From the NCBI GenBank assembly GCA_964364885.1, contig CAYIOA010000007.1, positions 1-27,111 on the forward strand: DNA of 27,111 bases, in the 5' to 3' direction. Positions within the stretch are counted from its first letter, which is position 1; each line of letters begins with the position of its first letter. The notes under the pieces were generated by a model, which did no database searches, was not told where the DNA came from, and saw only the letters and a program-made list of their open reading frames with translations. The DNA comes from UBA73 sp964364885 (lineage in GTDB: Archaea; Nanobdellota; Nanobdellia; Pacearchaeales; GW2011-AR1). Positions 1-6,205 of the stretch are shown one piece after another. A program made the position numbers and the translations under genes.

Positions 1-55
1 AAATAGTTCAAGCAATATTGCTTTGCAATATTGAATGCGGGAACTAGGATTCGAA
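1..55. repeat. 55-base direct repeat, copy 1
   Basis: This stretch is identical to 141-195 and begins exactly at the window edge. It holds a CAATATTG-CTTTG-CAATATTG hairpin followed by the last 20 bases of the tRNA-Leu gene. The length of 55 equals that of the repeat flanking the N gap at 21266, so it is probably a k-mer-sized assembly edge, or a tandem duplication seen through one. Confidence 0.9.
36..55 (-). pseudogene. 3' fragment of tRNA-Leu (T-arm and acceptor end)
   Basis: Bases 36-55 match 176-195, the 3' acceptor strand and part of the T-arm of the intact tRNA-Leu. The match then breaks off into unrelated sequence. Duplicated tRNA 3' ends can mark integration sites, but no integrase is visible and the 55-base length points to assembly. 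It is not a functional tRNA. Confidence 0.6.
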
Positions 56-106
56 ATACAACTTCTTTTAGAAAAATAAGTTCTATGAGTCAAGAAAACT
101 ATAATT

Positions 107-172
107 GCTTTTGCTTCGCAAAGCTGTTTGCTTTCGCACAAAATAGTTCAAGCAATATTGCTTTGCAATATT
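107..172. other. Hairpin-rich stretch downstream of tRNA-Leu
   Basis: Two inverted repeats lie here. GCTTTTGC-TTC-GCAAAGC (107-124) has one bulged T. CAATATTG-CTTTG-CAATATTG (152-172) has an 8-bp perfect stem. They lie just beyond the 3' end of the minus-strand tRNA and could help end or process its transcript. No clear U-run follows, so a terminator role is unproven. Nothing else is seen between 56 and 140. Confidence 0.45.
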
Positions 173-195
173 GAATGCGGGAACTAGGATTCGAA
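141..195. repeat. 55-base direct repeat, copy 2
   Basis: Second copy of the repeat at 1-55. Its last 20 bases are the 3' end of the intact tRNA-Leu. Confidence 0.9.
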
Positions 196-259
196 CCTAG
201 GTAAGCACTAAGCTAATGCGGCCTAAACGCATCCCATTTGACCACTCTGGCATTCCCGC
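176..259 (-). tRNA. tRNA-Leu (anticodon UAG)
   Basis: The minus strand folds as a class II tRNA of 84 bases. The acceptor stem is GCGGGAA/TTCCCGC with discriminator A. The anticodon stem ATGCG/CGCAT encloses the loop TTTAGGC, giving anticodon UAG (reads CUA and probably other CUN codons). The variable arm AGC-TTAGT-GCT is long, as expected for leucine. The T-arm is CTAGG-TTCGAAT-CCTAG. CCA is not encoded, and no intron is seen. A TATA-like TTTATAATCC lies about 26 bases upstream (281-290). Confidence 0.95.
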
Positions 260-280
260 ATACATGAAAAGGTTCTAGAA

Positions 281-290
281 GGATTATAAA
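281..290 (-). promoter_or_regulatory. TATA box of tRNA-Leu
   Basis: Reads TTTATAATCC on the minus strand, centred about 26 bases before the tRNA 5' end at 259, the usual archaeal spacing. Confidence 0.55.
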
Positions 291-309
291 ATTATCTGTT
301 TGTTTTAAA

Positions 310-1257
310 TTACTTGCTCATTCGCTTTGCGTTCTTTTGCTTTTCGAGAGCGTTTACTTTAGATGCTAATTTATCTTCAAGCTCAAGACGCTCGCTTAAT
401 TCTTTGTAACGGTTTCGTATTGTGACTTCTGTAATTCCTGCGACATCTGCGACTTCTCGCTGTGTTTTTTTCTCATCATTGAGAAGAGCTGCAACATAAA
501 GGGCAGCTGCAGCTATTCCTGCTGGGCCTCTGCCTGATGTTAGTTCAGAGATATCTGCTTTTTTGAGAATTTTAAGAGCTTCATTCTGTGTTTTTGGCGA
601 CAGATGTAAAATTGATGAGAATCTTGAGATGTAATCTTTGGGGGAGCTCGGGCGGACTTTAATTTTTAATTTACGTACGATGAATCTGTATGTACGACCT
701 ATTTCTTTTCTTTCAACGTCTGAAGCTTCTGATATTTCGTCGAGTGTTCTTGGAATGTTGTATGAGCGGCAAGCTGCGTATATACATGCAGCTATAACTG
801 ACTCCATAGAACGGCCTCTGACGAGACCTCTTTGCAGAACATAATTGTAAACGCGGGAGGCTTCTTCTCTTACAACTGAGGGAAGACTTAGAAAAGAGGC
901 AACTCTTCTTAGTTCTGCCATAGCTAAACGCAGGTTTCTCTCAATTGATGTTGAAACTCTTTCCTGCCATTTTTTCAGCCTTAAAAACTTGCGGGTTTGC
1001 CCGGCTTCTAGCTTATAAATATCTGAAATTTCACCGACATTTGTTGTCAGACCTTTGTCAAATTTTTGTATTGAGATAGGCGCTCCGCCTCTTCCTTTTT
1101 TCTCAGACTTGTCAAATTGTCCGCTTGTTTCCTGACCCGTGTCAACCATTTTCTCTTCGATAATAAGACCACATTCATTGCAAATAATCTCTCCTTTTTG
1201 GCTGTCGTAAGTGAGGTCAACACTTCCACATTCAGGGCATTTTTTTACATAACTCAT
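310..1257 (-). CDS. tfb: Transcription initiation factor IIB (TFB)
   Basis: TFB joins the TBP-TATA complex and recruits RNA polymerase to archaeal promoters. The 315-residue protein has the full layout. An N-terminal zinc ribbon has Cys7-x2-Cys10 and Cys26-x2-Cys29. A linker/B-reader region follows to about residue 110. Two cyclin-like repeats lie at about 115-205 and 210-300; the first contains GRSMESVIAACIYAACR and the second GRGPAGIAAAALYVAALL, both typical of the family. The last residues are basic. The start fits the zinc ribbon position. Two TATA-like sites lie upstream, GCTTTTAAAG-type at 1274-1283 and at about 1299-1308, and I cannot tell which is used. It is transcribed away from rps8e's partner and towards the tRNA. 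Confidence 0.97.
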   Translation of the reverse strand: MSYVKKCPECGSVDLTYDSQKGEIICNECGLIIEEKMVDTGQETSGQFDKSEKKGRGGAPISIQKFDKGLTTNVGEISDIYKLEAGQTRKFLRLKKWQERVSTSIERNLRLAMAELRRVASFLSLPSVVREEASRVYNYVLQRGLVRGRSMESVIAACIYAACRSYNIPRTLDEISEASDVERKEIGRTYRFIVRKLKIKVRPSSPKDYISRFSSILHLSPKTQNEALKILKKADISELTSGRGPAGIAAAALYVAALLNDEKKTQREVADVAGITEVTIRNRYKELSERLELEDKLASKVNALEKQKNAKRMSK

Positions 1258-1384
1258 TTTGATATAATCGAAAGCTTTAAAAGAGTTGTGGTGGTGTGGG
1301 CTTAAAAACCTTTTGGTTACCAGCTTGAAATTTCGACGGCAAAATTGCTAAAGCGTGTTTGTATACCAGAATTTGGCACATTTG

Positions 1385-1666
1385 TCATAATACGAATTTT
1401 AGGAAATCTATATCACTTTCTAATTCAGTTGTTATTGAGGAATATTTATCTATATAACTGCTTAGACCATCAAGTTGTTTTTCATTTGTATGATAATAAT
1501 CTCCTCTTTCGCGCGATTCTTCAGCATCTCTCTCCAGGTCTTCCATTTTTTGCTGAGCAGAGCGAATATCTTCGTAGAAATCATTTACTTGCCTGCGCAA
1601 ATCCGTTAATTCCTCTTTAATACGGTCCTTTGACCAGTTTTTTGCTTCGTCTCTATTTATTCCCAT
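1385..1666 (-). CDS. Small coiled-coil protein, function unknown
   Basis: This 93-residue acidic protein is not recognised. It is rich in Glu, Asp, Lys, Arg and Gln, with heptad-like spacing from about residue 15 to 55 (IKEELTDLRRQVNDFYEDI and onward), so most of it is probably an alpha-helical coiled coil. It has no signal peptide, membrane segment or cysteine. Its start lies 7 bases after the stop of rps8e on the same strand, so the two are probably one transcript. That suggests, but does not show, a link to ribosomes or RNA. Confidence 0.75.
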   Translation of the reverse strand: MGINRDEAKNWSKDRIKEELTDLRRQVNDFYEDIRSAQQKMEDLERDAEESRERGDYYHTNEKQLDGLSSYIDKYSSITTELESDIDFLKFVL

Positions 1667-1673
1667 TTTTCTA

Positions 1674-2042
1674 TTAATCCTTCAGCAAAACCGCATTAAT
1701 CATTCCCTCTCGAGTCGGGCGGTTGGTTATTTTTGCCTTGCCTAAAGAAGTTTGTATAATTGCTCCTTTTGACAGGAGATTCTGCCTTGCGAGGAAAATG
1801 TTTTGAGGTGTTTCGAGAACATTTTTTATTTCTGCTTTTTGGGTTTTCCTGCTTTTTGGGTCGTAGATGTTTGCAATGTTTGCACTAAGAAGAATTTTTT
1901 TTGCATTTCCTCCTCTTGTTCTTAACTGCTTTCTCTTTGTTTCTCTAAGCATGACTATTTTTTCCTGTCCTTTTTTTTCATAGAGTTTTTTCTTTTTCTG
2001 ATGGTGGTATTTACCGCCTGTTATTTTTCTTCCGAGCTTCAT
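1674..2042 (-). CDS. rps8e: Small ribosomal subunit protein eS8 (S8e)
   Basis: A 122-residue basic protein of the archaeal/eukaryotic S8e family, an rRNA-binding protein of the small subunit. It opens with the family's MKLGRKITGGKYHHQKKKK (compare RKxTGG). It has the internal RTRGGNAKK stretch and ends near KITNRPTREGMINAVLL, matching the S8e C-terminus. An upstream in-frame ATG would add 25 residues that do not look like S8e. The start at 2042 is preferred because a CTATTTAAAC TATA box lies about 26 bases upstream (2062-2072), consistent with a leaderless mRNA. It is followed after 7 bases by the coiled-coil gene. Confidence 0.93.
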   Translation of the reverse strand: MKLGRKITGGKYHHQKKKKLYEKKGQEKIVMLRETKRKQLRTRGGNAKKILLSANIANIYDPKSRKTQKAEIKNVLETPQNIFLARQNLLSKGAIIQTSLGKAKITNRPTREGMINAVLLKD

Positions 2043-2061
2043 ATTAGAATTGGATAGAGGG

Positions 2062-2072
2062 TGTTTAAATAG
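2062..2072 (-). promoter_or_regulatory. TATA box of rps8e
   Basis: CTATTTAAACA on the minus strand, centred about 26 bases before the ATG at 2042. It decides between two in-frame starts. Confidence 0.7.
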
Positions 2073-2169
2073 TTTTTGGGCTGAGAATTTACAATCTGCG
2101 CTTGAAGGTTTCTTCATAATTTTTTATTTTTACTTTTATTTTTGCATTTATTCAGTGGAGAAGCGATAG

Positions 2170-2179
2170 ATTTAAATAT
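2170..2179 (+). promoter_or_regulatory. TATA box of lsm
   Basis: ATTTAAATAT, centred about 26 bases before the ATG at 2200. Confidence 0.65.
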
Positions 2180-2199
2180 GACATGTAATGAGAGGTGAT

Positions 2200-2448
2200 A
2201 TGGCAAATGGAATTGAGAGACCGCTTGATCTTCTTAATCAATCAAAAGGTAAAGAAGTTCTTGTTCAATTGAAAGGCGATAAGCAGTTTGTTGGAACGTT
2301 ATTGGCATTTGATATGCATATTAATGTGGCCCTTGATAATGCAAAAGAAATGCAGAACGGCGAGATGAGAAAAAATATAGGACTGACTTTTCTTCGCGGG
2401 GATACTATAATTTTTATTTCTCCTGCGACAACTAATTCCGGGAAGTGA
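2200..2448 (+). CDS. lsm: Sm-like archaeal RNA-binding protein (Lsm)
   Basis: An 82-residue Lsm protein. These form heptameric rings that bind U-rich RNA and are linked to RNA processing and decay. The Sm1 motif is visible as VLVQLKGDKQFVGTLLAFDMHINVAL, with the conserved D-x-H/Y-x-N (DMHIN). The Sm2 motif is visible as GLTFLRGDTIIFISP, with the conserved R-G-D. An ATG at 2188 would add four residues. The ATG at 2200 is preferred because it has GAGGTGAT just upstream and sits 26 bases from the TATA box. The receiver-domain gene follows after 15 bases and is probably co-transcribed. Confidence 0.95.
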   Translation: MANGIERPLDLLNQSKGKEVLVQLKGDKQFVGTLLAFDMHINVALDNAKEMQNGEMRKNIGLTFLRGDTIIFISPATTNSGK

Positions 2449-2463
2449 CTCTTTTATAAGTAT

Positions 2464-2838
2464 ATGGACAAACTAGAGACAGTTTTTATTGTTGATGACG
2501 ACTCTGAATTTGTGGCAGACATTACATCTGAATTAGAAAACGATTTTAGAATTGTTAGTTGCGGTGATGTTGATGGCCTAATTGATAAATTTAATAAGTT
2601 TAATCCTAAGATTTTAATTCTTGATGATGTTTTGTCTGAAAAAAATAGCTATAGTGCTTTGATGGAGGTTATAAGAGAACGGGCTGAAAATGATGAGTTT
2701 TATGTTATTATGATTGCTGAGAATTTTGGAGCGAGGTTCAGAGACTGGGTTTTGGAAATGGGTGTTAGCGAATATCTGCGCAAACCGGTTGGAATACGTA
2801 AACTGGCTGGGTTAGTTAGGGAATATGCTGAGAGATAG
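2464..2838 (+). CDS. Stand-alone response-regulator receiver domain
   Basis: A 124-residue single-domain CheY-like protein. Acidic residues Asp11-13 form the metal site. The probable phosphoacceptor is Asp54 in ILILDD. The conserved lysine is Lys107 in YLRKP. The usual Thr/Ser at the end of the fourth strand is Ala85 (VIMIAEN), so the switch may work differently or phosphorylation may be weak. There is no output domain and no histidine kinase in the window, so its partner is elsewhere or absent. It starts 15 bases after lsm and probably shares its transcript. It ends one base before the convergent RNase Z gene. Confidence 0.85.
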   Translation: MDKLETVFIVDDDSEFVADITSELENDFRIVSCGDVDGLIDKFNKFNPKILILDDVLSEKNSYSALMEVIRERAENDEFYVIMIAENFGARFRDWVLEMGVSEYLRKPVGIRKLAGLVREYAER

Positions 2839-2839
2839 T

Positions 2840-3736
2840 TTAGATTTTTATAACGTCAAAATCTTTTGCGATTAAAACGTTTTTGAATATTTTTTTTGCT
2901 TCGTCTTCTATGATTTTTGGAGTGTGTTCATAGCGCTGCGAGATATGAGTCAAGATTAAAGATTTAACTTTTGCTTTCTTGGCTATCAGGGCAGCTTGTT
3001 CCGCTGTCAAATGCTTGTATTCTCCGGCTTGTTTTTCGTCTTTCCTTGAAAAGGAGGATTCACACACTAATAAATCTGATTTATCTGCAAGTTTTATTGT
3101 GCTGTTGTTTAATGATGTATCTAGAATAAAAGAAATTTTTTTCCCTTTTTCCAGGTATGAAACATTTTTTGAGCTAATCTTTTTGTTGTTAAATGTAATG
3201 TCTTTGCCCTGCTGTAACTGCGAGAGAAGGGGAGAGTTAGGGATTTTTAATTTTTTTATTTTTTCTTTGTTGAGGCGGCGTTTGTCTTTTAAAATGAACG
3301 AATAAGCTAGAGTTGGCGTGTCGTGAGTCATTGGCAGCGCCTGAATAGAAAATTCTCTTTCATCGACCAGGATTCCTGTTTGTATTTCATTTATTTCCAG
3401 GGAGATTTTTATGTTGATGAGATTTTTTAGTATTTCTATAAACTTTCTTGTTCCTTTTGGACCGTAAATTTTCAGGGTTTTTTTGTAGTCTGACATTGCG
3501 AGAGTTTGAAACAAGCCTGGAAGTCCGAGAACGTGGTCTCCGTGCCAGTGAGTAATTAAAATTCTTGTTAGTTTGGACGGAGAAATTTCTGCTATTTTGA
3601 ACTGCCTTTGCGTTCCTTCTCCGCAGTCTACAAGAATAGATTCGTTTTTGTAATTGAGGAGAATAGAAGTGTGATTTCTCTTTTTTGTGGGGATTGCATT
3701 GCTTGTTCCTAAGAAGGTTATTTTTATCTGCTCCAT
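2840..3736 (-). CDS. rnz: Ribonuclease Z (tRNA 3' endonuclease)
   Basis: RNase Z removes the 3' trailer of precursor tRNAs. It is needed here because the visible tRNA lacks encoded CCA. The 298-residue metallo-beta-lactamase protein has the short-form RNase Z length. Signatures are FLGTSNAIPTKKRNHTS at the N-terminus, VDCGEGTQRQ at about 36-45, and the zinc motif H63-W-H65-G-D67-H68. Further ligands are a His in PMTHDTPTLAYSF, Asp in ILDTS and His in LTHISQRY near the C-terminus. The start is supported by a CTATTTAAACC TATA box 25 bases upstream. It is divergent from the secreted amidotransferase-like gene. Confidence 0.96.
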   Translation of the reverse strand: MEQIKITFLGTSNAIPTKKRNHTSILLNYKNESILVDCGEGTQRQFKIAEISPSKLTRILITHWHGDHVLGLPGLFQTLAMSDYKKTLKIYGPKGTRKFIEILKNLINIKISLEINEIQTGILVDEREFSIQALPMTHDTPTLAYSFILKDKRRLNKEKIKKLKIPNSPLLSQLQQGKDITFNNKKISSKNVSYLEKGKKISFILDTSLNNSTIKLADKSDLLVCESSFSRKDEKQAGEYKHLTAEQAALIAKKAKVKSLILTHISQRYEHTPKIIEDEAKKIFKNVLIAKDFDVIKI

Positions 3737-3755
3737 TGCTTATTAAAGAATAAGA

Positions 3756-3766
3756 GGTTTAAATAG
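3756..3766 (-). promoter_or_regulatory. TATA box of rnz
   Basis: CTATTTAAACC on the minus strand, about 25 bases before the ATG at 3736. Confidence 0.65.
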
Positions 3767-3798
3767 ATTATCAGATGTGATTATTTTATTACAAGAAT

Positions 3799-3809
3799 GT
3801 TTAAATAAG
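3799..3809 (+). promoter_or_regulatory. TATA box of the 3829 surface gene
   Basis: GTTTAAATAAG, centred about 26 bases before the ATG at 3829. It forms a divergent promoter pair with the rnz TATA box. Confidence 0.65.
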
Positions 3810-3828
3810 GGACTACTTTCTTTGAGCA

Positions 3829-5439
3829 ATGAGAAGAGGAGCGATTATATTTTTTGTTTTAGGATTGTTTGTTGTTTCAATTGCGAATGCTTCTGCATTG
3901 CAGGGAGCTGATTTTGCTATTTATACGGGAAGCGGGACGTGGGAGCATAGCATTAGCGCGTTTGAAAAATTTTTGGAGTGGAAAGGGATGACTTGGGAGG
4001 AAGTTTCTGCCTGGGATGTTAATAACAATGATTTAAGGCCTTTATACAGAGGAATATTCATGCCTGGGGGATGGGCTTATAATTATAAAAAATCTATTCG
4101 CGATAGCGGTGACCAGAATATTAGAGATTTTGTTAATTCTGGAGGAGCATATATTGGCATGAGCGCTGGAGCTTATTACGCGTGTGATAATGTCAGATGG
4201 GAAGGGCAGGATTATCCTTATTATTTGAACTTGTTTCATGGGGATTGCGTTGGGCCTATTGAGGAAATAGCTCCCTGGCCTGAGTATGTTATGACCACAA
4301 TGGACATTAATCAACAACATGAGGCTAATTTATATGAGCCTGCGACAGAGGATATTTTATATTACGGAGAGCCTTATTTTGTAGCTTATCAAGGACAGGA
4401 GATGCAGACTTTTGCCTCCTGGAATGTTCCTTCTAATCCAGCTGCTGACGGCGCTTCGGGAATTATAGGATTTAATTATGGGCAGGGAAGAGCTTTGTTG
4501 GTTGGTCCGCATCCTGAAATTGAGGAAGACAGCGACAGAGACGGAAATAATTTCGGGGAGGAATTAAATGATAATGGCTCTGATTGGCCATTTTTATGGA
4601 GTGCAGTTGATTGGTTGTTGCAGGAGAATATTTCTATGCCTCCTGAATTGCCTCAAGGCGGAGGAATATTAGTTAATGATACTATTGCTCCTGTTATAAA
4701 CTCTTTTTCAGATACGCCTGATCCGTTAAGCACAGGGAGCTTGTTAACAATTAGAGCTAATGTCACAGACAATGCTGCTATTAATACAGTGAGAGTTAAT
4801 ATATTGGATGTGTTTTATCCGATGAGTGTTGAGTATAGCGGGGGAGGAGTTTTGTTTTATGATAATTTTGAGTCTGGAAATTTGAATGGATGGACTACGA
4901 CTGCTGTTTCTGGAGGACAGAAATGGAGTGCTGTTAAGACAAATCCTTATCAAGGAAGCTGGCATGTGCAGTCACAGCCGCGCTCGACAAATGAGCCGGC
5001 GAGTGTTTTAGAAAGAGGTATTAGCAGTGCAGGCTATAACGGCATAACGATAAAATATGCCAGAAAACTTGTTGGTTTGGATGCTGCTGATGAATTTAAG
5101 GCAAAGTGGTTTGACGGAGCATCATGGAATATTCTTGAGCAAACCGGAAGCAGTTCTGCCAATGATGCAAACTATGTTATTAAGACGTTTAATTTACCGA
5201 GTAGCGCAGATAATAAGGCTGGTTTAAAGATAAGGTTTGAATGCACTGCAGGAGCTGTTAGTGAATATTGCAGAGTTGATAATGTTAATGTTTCAGCCTC
5301 AAGCGCTCCAACCGGACTTTATAAATATATTTTTAACACAACTGGATTGGTGAGTGATATTTACGCTTACACAATTTATGCGAATGATTCTTCCGGAAAC
5401 CAGCCAGTTCCGCATGGCGGAGATTTTACAATAATTTAG
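3829..5439 (+). CDS. Secreted class I amidotransferase-like (BPL_N-type) protein with jelly-roll module
   Basis: A 536-residue exported protein. Residues 1-24 are a signal peptide (MRRGAIIFFVLGLFVVSIANASA). Residues about 26-270 resemble the BPL_N/GATase1-like fold: MPGGWAYNY at about 78-86, then the nucleophile-elbow sequence GMSAGAYYACD at 110-120. Ser112 stands where glutaminases have Cys. An Ig-like region begins near residue 285 and seems interrupted by a jelly-roll-like module (about 343-487, DNFESG to YCRVDNV), then resumes (GLYKYIFNTTGL). That module is nearly identical to those in the genes at 6202 and 10097. No C-terminal membrane anchor is seen, so it is probably released or held by partners. 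Substrate unknown; a secreted hydrolase or peptidase is possible. Confidence 0.85.
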   Translation: MRRGAIIFFVLGLFVVSIANASALQGADFAIYTGSGTWEHSISAFEKFLEWKGMTWEEVSAWDVNNNDLRPLYRGIFMPGGWAYNYKKSIRDSGDQNIRDFVNSGGAYIGMSAGAYYACDNVRWEGQDYPYYLNLFHGDCVGPIEEIAPWPEYVMTTMDINQQHEANLYEPATEDILYYGEPYFVAYQGQEMQTFASWNVPSNPAADGASGIIGFNYGQGRALLVGPHPEIEEDSDRDGNNFGEELNDNGSDWPFLWSAVDWLLQENISMPPELPQGGGILVNDTIAPVINSFSDTPDPLSTGSLLTIRANVTDNAAINTVRVNILDVFYPMSVEYSGGGVLFYDNFESGNLNGWTTTAVSGGQKWSAVKTNPYQGSWHVQSQPRSTNEPASVLERGISSAGYNGITIKYARKLVGLDAADEFKAKWFDGASWNILEQTGSSSANDANYVIKTFNLPSSADNKAGLKIRFECTAGAVSEYCRVDNVNVSASSAPTGLYKYIFNTTGLVSDIYAYTIYANDSSGNQPVPHGGDFTII

Positions 5440-5441
5440 AA

Positions 5442-5861
5442 CTATTTCTTGAATTTTTTAATTATCCAATTGATTATTCCGGCTAATAGGAGAATTGGCA
5501 AAAGATATACTGTTGAAACTGTAGCGAAACCAAATGCCTCTTCATAAAGGTCTATGTCTAATAACTGATTAGGATATTTCACAACGCTTAAAATAGAACG
5601 CATTAGTAATACAGACATCCAAAAGAATATTATTGTAAAAATATACTTTAACAATTGCTTCTTTTTTCCAAACCTATTAATTAAAAAAATTATTATACAT
5701 GAAAATAAATAGAACACCACAATCTCTATGAGAAAATTTAAATCTGGCCAGCATATTCCTCCGATACATGAAAACATTATGTTTAAGAGATTGAATAGTA
5801 TGAGAAATATGAATATTCCTATTTTGTTTAATGAGGGTTTAAAAAATTCTTTCCAAGTCAT
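5442..5861 (-). CDS. Small multi-pass membrane protein, unknown
   Basis: A 139-residue protein, mostly hydrophobic, with about four membrane segments (roughly residues 12-32, 40-62, 70-92 and 112-132). A short charged loop, NRFGKKKQ, follows the second segment, and the C-terminus is lysine-rich (WIIKKFKK). Not recognised. It converges on the secreted protein gene with a 2-base gap. A TATA-like GCATAAATAC at 5886-5895 lies about 26-29 bases upstream of the start. No catalytic motif is seen. Confidence 0.7.
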   Translation of the reverse strand: MTWKEFFKPSLNKIGIFIFLILFNLLNIMFSCIGGICWPDLNFLIEIVVFYLFSCIIIFLINRFGKKKQLLKYIFTIIFFWMSVLLMRSILSVVKYPNQLLDIDLYEEAFGFATVSTVYLLPILLLAGIINWIIKKFKK

Positions 5862-5885
5862 ATTAGTGCTGGCGTAGTTAAGATA

Positions 5886-5895
5886 GTATTTATGC
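5886..5895 (-). promoter_or_regulatory. TATA-like box of the 5442-5861 membrane protein gene
   Basis: GCATAAATAC on the minus strand, about 26-29 bases before the ATG at 5861. A weaker match than most in this window. Confidence 0.4.
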
Positions 5896-5956
5896 GTTTT
5901 GGTGAAGTTGACTCTTTAGCAATATCCCATACAACACACTTAGAATTTTTTGGAAA

Positions 5957-5965
5957 GATTTATAA
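5957..5965 (+). promoter_or_regulatory. TATA box of the HTH/surface-protein operon
   Basis: GATTTATAA, placed so that transcription would start inside the inverted repeat 5971-6001. Confidence 0.6.
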
Positions 5966-5970
5966 GTAAT

Positions 5971-6001
5971 TTGAGCATTAATGATAAGCATTAGTGCTCA
6001 A
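5971..6001. promoter_or_regulatory. Inverted-repeat operator at the HTH gene start
   Basis: TTGAGCATTAATG (5971-5983) and CATTAGTGCTCAA (5989-6001) are inverted repeats of 13 bases with one mismatch and a 5-base spacer. The site lies between the TATA box and the ATG at 6002, over the expected transcription start. This is the classic position for repression, most likely by the HTH protein encoded directly downstream. Confidence 0.75.
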
Positions 6002-6205
6002 ATGAGAATTGAAAAAAGGGAGTTGGTAGTGCGTTTGTTGAAGAAGGATAGCGATGGACTTACCGTTGTTGAGATCGCCAGAAAAACAGGCATCTCAAGA
6101 AATACAGTGGCTGTTGCTCTCGCTGAACTGAAAGGCGCTGGGCTAATAAGAATAAGGCCAGTCGGGATTGCCAAATTGCATTATTGGAAAGGAGGGAGAA
6201 GATGA
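6002..6205 (+). CDS. Small winged helix-turn-helix regulator
   Basis: A 67-residue DNA-binding protein that is essentially one winged HTH. LTVVEIARKTGISRNTVAVALAEL is a clear HTH with its recognition helix, followed by the wing GAGLIRIRPVGIAKLHYWK. An earlier ATG at 5981 would lie inside the palindrome and upstream of the expected transcription start, so the ATG at 6002 is preferred. Its stop overlaps the start of the large surface protein gene (ATGA, 6202-6205), indicating translational coupling. It has no effector domain. Autoregulation through the 5971-6001 palindrome is likely but inferred. Confidence 0.85.
   Translation: MRIEKRELVVRLLKKDSDGLTVVEIARKTGISRNTVAVALAELKGAGLIRIRPVGIAKLHYWKGGRR
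6191..6198 (+). promoter_or_regulatory. Shine-Dalgarno deciding the surface-protein start
   Basis: GGAGGGAG lies a few bases before the ATG at 6202, inside the end of the HTH gene. It supports 6202 over the in-frame TTG at 6184 and fits an internal, non-leaderless cistron. Confidence 0.75.

Noticed and set aside
638..844. Plus-strand frame inside tfb
   Set aside because: Antisense shadow of the cyclin repeats of TFB, with no promoter or family match.
6184..6201. TTG start for the 1284-residue protein
   Set aside because: It would add MERREK before the signal peptide and lie upstream of and within the Shine-Dalgarno. The ATG at 6202 has proper spacing and the ATGA overlap.
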